DNA of 64,000 bases from Ophiura sarsii (Eukaryota > Echinodermata > Ophiuroidea > Amphilepidida > Ophiuridae), in NCBI GenBank assembly GCA_035610835.1, contig CM069455.1, positions 53,734,639-53,798,638 on the forward strand, given 5' to 3'. Below are positions 23,201 to 35,200 of this stretch, piece after piece (position 1 is the stretch's first letter; each line of letters starts with the position of its first letter). Position numbers and translations under genes: made by a program. Below the pieces are notes generated by a model, which worked only from the letters and a program-made list of their open reading frames with translations, made no database searches and was not told where the DNA came from.

Positions 23201-26200
23201 GGGTGATGAGCACAATTTAACCTGAGACTAAAATACCTATTTTAGTCTCAGATTTAACGCACGACGTTTACACGGCTTTATAAAGGGACACTATATTATG
23301 TCATGTTGAATTTATTTTATTTTAATTAATTTACTTCAGAATTCAAGATGAACATTAAAAATTGCCGCATAAACCCCAGCATAAAACCCAGCAAAGCTTG
23401 ATTAAAACAATGTTTTAAATATGTTGGAATACACCCCTAACCATGTCAAATGCTGGTGTTGCGGCTCAACCAGCATTTTTAATCGACGTTTTGTTGTACA
23501 AAGAGGACTGATTTTTCTTAATCCTTATAGGTGTAAGTTCATACATACAATTGTATAAATATTGGTTCAAATATTGTTGATATCGGCTAATTTGACTCCA
23601 ATGGCCAGCATCCTTGCCCTTTTAACAAATAAAAATTCCTTTAAAAGGAAAGGGGCGATCAAATGAATATCATAATAACATTCTAGAAAGGGTTTGGCTG
23701 CTGTTTTGTGTAGCAGATAAGCAAGCTAAGAATTGGAAGGGTGATGTAACTGTAGGGAGTGTTTGGCATACGAATTTAAGAGGTATGGAGTAATCGTACA
23801 TACCAATTTATGGCAATGTTGGTATAGTGAGACACGTAAAAGCAAGACATGATGTCGGTACTTGATTCGTATTTATGAAAAGTACACAAGTTTAAACAAT
23901 GGGGCTTATAGCCCGAGGGGTGATATTTCAGTCTGTCGGTTAGGGAATCATGGAATTATGACGGTCACATTTAGTAAGATAGCAATTTTTCGTGCGCACC
24001 CCTCCCCCCACCCCGATTAAGGTTTTTAAGAAGCTCGTTTTTTGAATAATGCCAACATGTACCTCAATCATGGCATAAAGGAGCACATTTTTAGCGATAT
24101 AATGTATATGCGTGCGCGCATTTGGTAAAATATTGTCGGTTCACTTTTATTTCCTTACCCCCACCCACCCCCCCCCCCCCCCCCCAAATATGAAAAACCT
24201 AGCCACATTATATGACTGACCGGTGATTGAAGATGACCAATTTCTTCTTATGGCCATTTATGGTCATCATATATAGTGAGTACTGGTTCGTAAATAACAT
24301 AAATAGTTAAATCTGATGTTAAATCTCATTATTACCACTCCAATACACACTTTATGTTACACAGTATACTATTTGTATTTTTTGTATCCCAATCCAGGTG
24401 ACCCTACAAGTTTGTATGACGTCATCGCTTCGCCTGATGTGACAGTCTTACAAGGTTGTGGTTTAGGGGGTACGTCATTGATCAATGCAAATGTTGCCCT
24501 GGAGTGTGAACCCAAAATATTCGAAGATAAGGTGAGATTCAACTACATGAACTATTCTCTATGCATCTATGTGAAAAACTAAAGCTTACACCCTAAAAGA
24601 GTGAAAGTCACTACCGTAAAGAGTGGAAAAGACTCCCAAAGAGAGTGAAAATTACTTCAGAAAGAGTGAAAATCATTCCAATGTCCACTCTTGTAATCAA
24701 GGAAGGCTATTATAGTATAGGAAGCCATACGCCGACTCTTTCGTGTGCCTAAAACATCTTGGGGGGGGGGGCGTATGTCGGAGGGGGCGTGTGTGATTGG
24801 GGAAGGATGTGTGTGATTGGGGAAGGATGTGTGCATTGGGGATGGCCAGAGTGCTTGGGTTATCCGGGAGGAGGGTGTTTGGTTGACGCTTTACCCGGGA
24901 AGGGGACGTGATGATGGGGGAAGGGCCGGGTGCTTGGTAACCAGGCCAGGTGAAGGATGTGATGGAAAAGATCACATAATATTCAGATTAGGGCTACATG
25001 TATTTAATTTTCAGCCTAAATGTCAAAATCTGATCCTATACAGATGTCATTGCTGTATAGAAACTTTCTAAATCTTCTCTTCTGAGTAGCTAGCTATACC
25101 ATTGAAATCTTGAATACAAATCTATAAACAAAACTGACATCGTTTTAAATCGTCACAGATAAAAGCAGTTCAATAACTGTCCAATTCATGCAACAGTGGA
25201 GACTGGAATTCCAGTCACTTTACATATTTACTCAAATATGTGAAGCCCGTGAATTAAATTCTATTGTAATAGTTATTATGGTAACCATGGGCATGTGCCA
25301 TTGATACAATTAAGTAGCCCAATTGGGACATGTTTGATTCGTTTGTCTTTGAAATACAAAAAGAGAAGGGGAAAAAAGGTTCAAATCGACTCACTTTCAC
25401 TTTGTCGTATCGACAGATCGTTGCAGACCTGAAATAAGCCTAACGGGGCAATAATTGTTCACCAAATTTCAAGTCACAAGGGCTCCCGAATAGTCTTCTT
25501 TTAAAAATAGATTAATGCGTCACAGTGACACACACAGCTACACGGTCAAGGTTGTATTAGGGCCGACCGTGTGCCTTTTTGAACAATGAGCAAGTTCAAA
25601 TATGAATAAATTGCAAGCCCCAGAGTATTACTATACTAAAGAATTTCGTATCCGGGACCTTTTGTTTTGAGTTCGGTCAAACATTTCGAAATCGGTAAAT
25701 CTGGCGCAAAATTCAGAGGCATAAGAGTGAGGCTGAAAGCGAAGTTGAAATAGGTCAATCCCGGGGGTCAATCATTTTACCTTGCTGTCCATACAGGCGG
25801 CGGAAGTGGGGTCAGTGACCCCACTCCTCCTCTAGTCTAAATCGTCCCCGACCCCCCCCCCCCACCCACCCCTACATTCTGATACCTCCGCCGCCAGTGC
25901 TTGCATCAATCTCAAACAATAGGTCTTTTATAGAGGAGGAAATTCAATATTGATCCATTCAATCCATTTTGAACAGGTCAAAATCAATTATCAAATTGAT
26001 ATCAACTCGTTTATTTATTTGGGTCATTGCGTGCAATACCTGAAACAATATTGACTCGTAAGAGTAAGACACCCAATAACACATACCGGCCAATGACCAG
26101 ATACCCGGAAATACTCAATACAAACCCGGGAATCGTCATTTCCTCCTGATACATGTATTATAGTAACCAACTGTTGCATAAAATTGAAAAGTAAAAGTGT

Positions 26201-29200
26201 TTAAAGAAAAAAGTAAAGTTTTCTGAAAGAAATTGAGGACCCTAGATCTAAAAGGGGGTTAAGTCACAATCTTGTGAAATTGTAGTTAGTATCAGTTTTC
26301 TGCTACAAGGAGGATCTCTTCACCCTCTGTTCAAATGTTAAAGTTAAGTCATGCGGTAAAGCTGTGTAAGAGTCCATGGGAGGTACAACCCGAGTGGGTC
26401 AAGTCCACACATGGACACAATGAAACCCAGTTTTTGCCATTTTTCTTAATGTGACTTAACCCCCTTTTAGATCTAGGGTCCTCAATTGTTAACATGGTTA
26501 GGCCTAATTGGGGTATACAGCTCGGTACAAGATCAAAAAGTAGCATAACTTCGCTTCGGTCGACCAAAGACTTTGGGTCAACGGTCATCAGTTGCCCGAT
26601 TGGGGGTGGAGGCGTAATTAGAGGTGGACGTGTCGTCCACCTGGGACATTTTTTTTTGGGGGGGGGAGACAATTTGGATTATGCAAGGGGCCAAAAGAAA
26701 GCGGAAGAGGGAAAAGAAGAAAAAGAGAGGAGAGGAAGCAAAGGGGAAAATAAATGGATCGTGTTGTTTTAGATTTAAGTAGCACTAGTCGGTAATCGAG
26801 CTCGATTTTTCTCTCCGGTTTCACGTCACGTCACCCCTCCCCCCCCCCCCCCCCCAAAAAAAAGGTTGACGCTTACGGCATTTTTTCTAACCTCGTCCAC
26901 CCTTAATTGCACAACTGGTTGCGCCCTTGGGTGCGGGAGGGTCTGCAAGAGGGACAGGGGAACATAATGGGGAAATCTTACTAATTTGGTCAAACGTTTG
27001 TTGGGGGCAACAGGGGGAAAGGCTTCTGGCAGCGAGCGATACCTCCTCTGCCGCCCCCCCCCCCCCCCTCACACACCTCCACACACGCATATACCCCCTC
27101 CTATATACATACATGTTTTGTATAGCTTCGATAAACAACTCAACAGAAATATGACCTCAATAATTACAGCAATGAAGTCTTAATTAAAAGCAGTTTGAAC
27201 TTATGATGAAATCATGACGTAGATCTATATATATTTATATTACATGTAGGGCGCGACTTTTTAAAATGTAAAACGATCCAAGAACTCGAACCCGTACTTC
27301 CTTTGGTGAATTGAATAGAAAGTACCATGAACCCGGATCCATCACTCACCCCATCCAGTATGATCAGGATATAAAATCATTTTTTATTTGTGTAACTTCA
27401 CTATCTACGATTATTTGTGTTCGATGATAATATTATTATTTGACATTATGATAACATAATTCAATAATAGCATAACGTCAGACTATGGTACCTGCATGTC
27501 AAAGTACAAAGTGTACAAACCCGAATATGTCGCATGCACCTCATATTCAAGCAAAACCTCGCCACGTTTCAGACGTGAAAGTTCAAAGGCACAAACCAAA
27601 ATCCACCGTACATTATTCAAATAATAGGTATGGATTCAGCAGACGCTAAATGACAATAACGTTTCATATAACACGTGATAAGGCGACGAAAAAAAGAAAC
27701 CCTATTCTATAACGGGCGGGCCCGACAGTCCCTATTTTTTAGAAATCGAGGAAAAACATGTTCACGTGCAAATGAAGCCGACGCAAATAATGTGTTGGGC
27801 TTGTTAAAATACGGCAAGGTTTTACAGATTTGTTTGATTTTTACGGTCATTTTCAAGGCCGGGGAAACAATATATTTTTAAAAACACCCCAACCGACCGA
27901 CCCATCCTGAGGTCCGTTTGCCCGTAGAACAGGGTTTCCTTTTTTCGTCGCCCCGCGCCTAAAGAAAAGTTTTTTAAAGATCGTGTGCGTCACGTACGTA
28001 ACGTGTTTAGGCGCTTTAAAAAAGGGGTCTAAATTTCTAAAACCTCTAAATCCACCATATTAGAGAAAAGAGGGTATACTTTTGCAAACTCTTGTCAATA
28101 TTCGACTTGTTTACGGTTCAACTTCTAATTGGGAATTAAAATATAGGCCTAGCTATACGAAATCTTCATTCATTTTATGGTGAATTTTGGCTTAGGGAGT
28201 ATCTGAAAATGATGTGGTTATAGGGCCTACTCTTCTTACAGAGCTGGATATTTGATTGGGGTGACGTTTGTCGTGAGGTTGAATAAAGAATGTACTACGT
28301 GTCAATTCATGGGTTAATTAAGTGGTTTGGTTAATCAATGAATGATTGCATATTTTATTGAACAGTAATCATGATTCGATACTCAACAGTCCGCCGCATA
28401 AGGTATATAACCTGCGCCAATAAAGTATCTAAACACTTACAATTAGTGGTCAGATTTATCGGAACCTGAAATAGTATGCAAAAAAATAATTAATTAATTC
28501 AATTCACAGTTATCTTCTGCGCATTTTGACACCTCTTTTGTTTATGGGCACTTGAGTGGCTTAAGGTCGAATTCAAAAGTTGCAAAATCCCCTATTCAAA
28601 CAAGAGTGTTGTACTGTTATCTTCTGCACATTTTGACACCTCTTTTGTTGCGCTACGATGTTGTTTGCGATGAACATCAGCATGAATTATCAATAACAAA
28701 ACAAAAGGGTCCTAGATGGGAGGCATAAATCAATAATTTAACAATCATTAATTCTCATGGTTAAGTAAACAGAAAAAATTGGTGTATTTTGTCTTGATTT
28801 TGTCTGTGTGTGATCAAGGGCGCAGATCCCGGGGGGACGGGGGGACACGTCCCCCCCCCCCCCCCCCCCCCCACTTCCTGACACAATATCAAATGTCCCC
28901 CCCCCCCACACTTTTTGTGGTGATACATCAATCAAGGTTGGCGATCTAGTGAAAAAATGGCAATGTCCCCCCCACTTTCAAGATTGGATCTGCGCCCTTG
29001 TGTGTGATGCTTGTGCGAGTTCCCTTCTGGAATTGGGGTGAATAGGAGCTTTTGCAACTTTTGAATTCAACCTTAAGCCACTAAAGTGCCCATAAATCCG
29101 CCAAACAACATCGTAGTGCGACAAAAGAGGTGTCAAAATGCGCAGAAGATAACTGTGAATCACATTAATTAATTATTTTTTTGCATACTATTTCAGGTTC

Positions 29201-32200
29201 CGATAAATCTAACCATTTGCAAGTGTTTAGATACTTTATTGGCGCAGTTTATATACTAGTATTGCGAAATTTGTCGCATAACAAACAGTTGCATCAGTAT
29301 CAATTAAATGTTGATTACAGTGAATAACTTTTAGATTTAGACCAATAAAATATATTTAAAGATGAAAAAAGAAACAATTATTATTACGTACCAGTAAAAC
29401 TACCTGAAACGTCTTTGTGGTCTTATTTTCCCTTCACTTTCATCCCACTTAAGTTTAGATGAGTTACTTTTAATTTCATTTGTTACCAATAGGCCTACTC
29501 ATTATCATTTGTGTTAGATTTGGCTACCTGAAACTTCCTTTTTGTCTTAATTTTTCCTTCAACTTTTCTCTTTCATCCCACTTTTAGTTTCGGTGAGTTA
29601 CTTTTAATTTCATATTTTAGTTAGCAATACTCATTATCATTCATTTGTTGTATTCCTCGTGTTAGATTTGGCCACAACAGTTACGCGATGATCTTGCCTC
29701 TCTCAATCAACTAGACAAAAGTCACGTGGAGCAAATGCTACAGCCCACCACCTATCCGGAGGACCAACCACGCCTTCCGAAACAAGATGCTATGCAGAAA
29801 GCAGCAGAACACATCGCAGACATTGAGGACTTAAACGTTGACGGAATATTGAAGAAGTAAGTGTGTGTGTATCTTAATAGGGGAGAGTGGGGTAATCCCA
29901 AAGACCTTTGGTCAGAGGAGGATGAACCACATTTATAGGGGAGAGTTGGGTAATCCTGAAGACATCTGGTCGAAGGATTAACCATGTTTTGCTAAATAAG
30001 AACATATCACTAAGACTTAACCATAGACAAATATTGAAAATGTAAGTGTTTGTGTGTACCTTAATAGGGGAGAGTGATGTAATCCCAAAGCCCGCTGGTC
30101 AGAGGATGAATCACATTTATAGGGGAGAGTGGGGTAATCCTGAAGACTTCTGGTCAGAGGATTAACCATGTTTTGCTAAACAAGAAGCAAGAACATATCC
30201 TAATATCGAAAACTTAAAATGTAAACAGAATATTTAAAAGGTAAGTACCTGTGTACATTTAATAGGGGAGAGTGGGGTAGTCTTGGAAGAATTTCTGGTC
30301 AAAGGAATTAGGCTAATATAATGAAAGTTCCAAAAAACCTCGGTTCTTCAAACGGTACGTTGATGATATTCTCGAGATCGTCACCCGCGGCACAGAAGAA
30401 CAATTGACAGAGCACCTCAACAATGTTGACGACACTGGCAGCCTCAAATTTACCTATGAATGTGAACAAGACGGTAAAATTCCATTCTTAGACACCCTCA
30501 TTGTCAAAAAACCGGATGGCAGCGTTAAGTTATTGATATACCGGAAACCAACCCACACTAATCAGTACTTGAACTTTGAATCAGCTCACCCTCTCTATCA
30601 CAAACTCGGCGTCATAAGAACATTATTAGTAAACCATAGCATAGGCTTATTATAATAAGAAAGTTGCTCTGTAATTTGGGAGGGATGAAGTACACATTTG
30701 AAGGAGGTTTTCACACCAATGTTGAATTGTATCCAGGCCTAATGGTATCATCATTGATTTCAATGTGAGAAAAAAAAATTAGGACTACCCCCACGCTTTT
30801 AGGTGCACAGATACCAAACAACAATCAATTTAAACCTATACAGTAGCAAAATTATAGAAGCATGTACATGTAGACTGATATTGGGTTCAATCATGATTAT
30901 AGGAATAATTTAGATACCTTTTTCGAACCATTGTGATGAGCTCGGTAGCAAAATTATATGAACATTATTTTGGTACAGATAGGTCTCCATAACTTTGAAA
31001 ATATGAATAGATGAATCTCAGTATAGTAATCATGGTAAGGCCTAAAAAAAAAGGTTTGATTGGCGTAACCCGACCGACCCTATTTTAACCCCCGACCCTA
31101 AACATTTTATTTTATTTATTTTTTTTTTTTTTTTTGTGTGTGAAGAAAAAAACACACAGTGAAAATGTATATTTGTGCCATTTGTTTATGTCTGTATGGT
31201 ATATGTGTGCTGGTATATAACATTTCATAGATGTTTTACAGATTTAAAAAATTAAAAAAAATTAAAAAAAATCCGACCTACCTACTCTATTTTTTTCTTC
31301 TATGTTATGCCAATCAAACCTTCTTCTTTTTTAGGCCTAATGGGTACAAAATGGGTACCGCATACAACCGCCCTCCAGCCATTACCAGATATTGAGGCAC
31401 ATTTTACTGTCAATAACCCAGATATTTTGCAATGGATCTAGTTCCCACCCATATACCTATATCATTGTCCCATAGCCTACTTGTATATATTAATAGTTAT
31501 AGTTACTTCCTAGGAAACCGTTGTTCATCTGTTGTTCAATGGATGGGTTTTTTTCCGACCCTGAACTCCGGGGTTTCCTGGTGCCATGTTTGCGCTTATT
31601 GTTTCACCAATCCACGACACCAACCAGGGGGTGCTCAGCATATATAATGTAGGGTCCTCAATGTTCTAACATCATACTGTAGAGCATGCTTGACCAAAAA
31701 ATTCAAAACACCCCTCAATGCATTGCGTACGAAGCCTAAGTTTGGGACACAATGAGGATTTTGCAAGTTTCCCACTGAAGTTGACCCCAAGATGCATACA
31801 AAATGACATCATTTTGTAAAAAAAGAACCCTTTTTCTTGTAAATGGTCAATTTTAAACCACTTGGCACATTACGGGTATAGCAAGCAAGCCTGATCTGAA
31901 AAAACATGTTTTTGATCGTGCATGTATGCTTACAGGGTAATAAGTTGGCTGCCATGCAGGGGTCGCATTCTGACGCGTCTGCGCGTCCTAGACCTCTCAC
32001 TTTCTTATAGTGACGCGTCAGGTTTCAAATTGGAAAGACTTGCGGGTCCCGATCAAAATTGAAGGGACCCCTTAAATTTGACGATGTATGGAAATGGAAA
32101 CCTTAAGAAATTCTGTAAATTACATATCCATCGTTTGCTCACAATATAAATTCATTAAAACTGTCCGTAAAAAAGTAACATTTTCAAATACCCACACTTC

Positions 32201-35200
32201 AGGACCCCTCAATTTCTTGGGGGACCCCTTAAATTTGTTTTTTGAAGTCCTACGGGGTCCTGAAAAATGTCATGGGACCCTCTCACATTTTTAATCCAGT
32301 GCTATCCCTGCTGCCATGCCCACCCACCCCCTCTCGACCTTACTTACCACAGACTATTTTGTATAGGTCTACAATCTACATGTTGTATACTTCTATAATT
32401 CTCCTTTTTAAACAAGTATCAAACCAATTATAAGCATAGGGACTATTAAGTCTTCAGAGGGGCATATAGTATCCGAAACCAATTGTTTCTTAATGCTACT
32501 TGGGCTAGTTTCAGTGGCGTACTGACCGGGGGGGGGCAAAAAAAATAGGGCCTAAAACACTGAGGAATTGGCATTATTTGTTAACTGTTGTGCTTTTTTG
32601 AGCCCAAAATTTTGTGACCGTGCGAAATTTTGTGACTGTGCGAAATTTTGTGACTGTGCGAATTTTTTTGACTATGCGAAATTTTTTGACCCCCCCCCCC
32701 CCCCCCCCCCACTTACGTGAAATTCGCGAGTTGACTGACTGGGAAAAAATTTGGGGCAACCTTTTACGAAAATTTACCGGGAAATTTACGCCACTACCGG
32801 GACGACATACTTCTGCCCCCCCCTGGCTCACATGCCGCGGTACGCGCCTGGCTAGTTTCCTGTAATAGTATATATGTTAGTTTTTGGTCTCCGTATATAT
32901 CGAGGGGAAGGGCCTAACGGATGTCTGAAACCAATTTCTTCTGTTGCTACTGGTGTTCTTTTCCTGTAATAAGTATTACATGTCAGCTTATGGTATCACT
33001 TTCCTTTAATAATAGTTTCCATGTCAGCTTTGGGTCTATATTGTGGAAGAGGCTTAAAGACATAACCACGCCAACTCTCTGCTGGAAATATCAGCCGGGG
33101 AGGTTGAGCCATACATTCATGTAATAATGAGCTAGATGACACAATAGACGTTACTAAAATTAGGGGAATTAGCATAAGTGACAGGCCATGTTACTTTGAA
33201 CAAATTCAACCTTGACTTTCCTTGTCCTAACAGCCTTGATTGTTTTACCATGTGTGGTTCGCTAGTGGGAAACTAAGAGAATGTGGTTACACCTTTTTAA
33301 ACGGATTTCCGAATCCTATTGCTTCCATTGTGGTTGCACATAAAGAGGTTTAAATAGAAAACCATATGACACTTTACAAGGCGTCTGCAGAGTGTTTGAT
33401 GCCCAAATAAGGCAAACTCAACTATTACTAGAATTTTATTGTATATAAACATTTTTGAAAGTTTTGCACGTTAATCTAAACTAATGGAACACTTTTATAG
33501 GTACATTATGAAACTAAAATTGTAAATCAATCTGTTTCACTATCTTTTATCTGTTGTTTTCCAATAATTAGTTTCAAATTCTAAATCTAAATCAAATATA
33601 ACATCATTGAGGAAAAGTTATATTTCAAATTAAAATGAATTTTGTTATTTGTTAGAGGAAAGTAAGAAAGGTAATACATACATTTCGAGGGTTGAGCGCC
33701 AGAAGGCCGTAATTCAACTTTTGGGCAAAATGAGATTTTGGTACCAAAATAATCCATATAACCTAGATTTTCAGAACCATAAAGAGATAACTCATAAACA
33801 CTCTTAATTTGACTAAAACTAGAGTTATAAGTTGGGTGCTACAATGCATTGTAGTGAGTCCCGAATATTTGAAAGTTGATTATCTCAGAATAACATTTTT
33901 TTAGTTACAGCCTTCTGGCGCTCGACCCTCAATTTATATTGTAAAAGTGGAAATTTTGATACGTGTTATATTTCGCGCTTTGCACATTTTAAACAATTTT
34001 TCTTGTTTTTATTCTTGGGATTTATTTTGAGCTTCCTTACATAGACCTACCTGCATACAAAATGAATATATTCATGCCTTTTTATTTTCGCGTGAAAATA
34101 TCCACTTTCGAAAAAAAAATCTGTAATCACTCGCACTGTTATCAACTAACTGGTATATGATTTGTATACGACTTCATAAATACCCTTATACTACCACACA
34201 GTTCCACAACTATTCTTATAAGTTGAAGGATAGCATACAACTCCACCTTCTGAATTTACACTTCATTTACAAATCCAATGTTTGTTATTTTATTGTCCAA
34301 CAGAACGCCACTGTATGTGAATTTTGAAGAGAAAATCAACAAAGTTGGAATCAAGCAACCGTCCTGCATCGGCTGTGCCAACTGTTGCAGCGGATGCAAC
34401 ACCGGGGCTAAGAACACGCTCAATATGAATTATCTACCCGATGCAAAAGCACATGGGGCTCATATATTCACCAGGGTAAGTGGCACAAGATCATTTTAGA
34501 CATAGCACAAGAATATCAGCCCTTTTATGGCAAAAGGATGTATCTAATAAAATACTTCCTTTTAACATGGATTGTCTTAACTTGGTTCAATAGTCCTCAC
34601 TTAGGAAAAGGTTGCAACTTGTAAAGACAATAAAAGTAATATACTGCCTTTTACCACTACATGAATTTTGGAGAAAAAAGCTTACTTTGATCATGTTTAA
34701 AGGAAGTATATTGTTAGGAAACTACATATTATAAGATACATTCTTTTGCCATAAAAGGGTTATGGTATCACCATCGACTGCCTTTGGTGTCTTTTCACAT
34801 TAAAGGCTTATTATGTGATCTTTTCCAGGGGGCGCCCTCTATTCATGATTTTTAAACGTTTTTTAGAAAGTAGATTTTCTTGCAGATTTACATTTCTGAT
34901 CATAAATCATAAATATATTCCGAGTTACAGAGCGATGCGATTCCTAATTACTTCAAAATCATGGTTTTAGAGTGAATTTAGAGTGAAAAATAAACCGTCA
35001 GGACAGTTTATTTTCACTCTTTAAACCATGATTTGTGATTTTTCATGATTTTGGCGGTAAAAAAATCATGTTTTTTGGCACTTTTTGGTCTGTAACTCAA
35101 AAAATAAATAAGATATTCAGAACAACAAAAAAACTCTCCTGGGGAATGTTATCAGGATTATCATAAAACTAGTATGACAAAATTTAACAAAATATATTTT

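Larger units (their letters stand above)
21118..24397. other. Intron 3
   Basis: Carries the two hairpins, the dispersed repeat at 23333 and AAAGGTGTCA-rich sequence. From about 23925 it has GTCGGTTAGGGAATCATGGA-type sequence also found near 58230. No gene. Confidence 0.45.
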
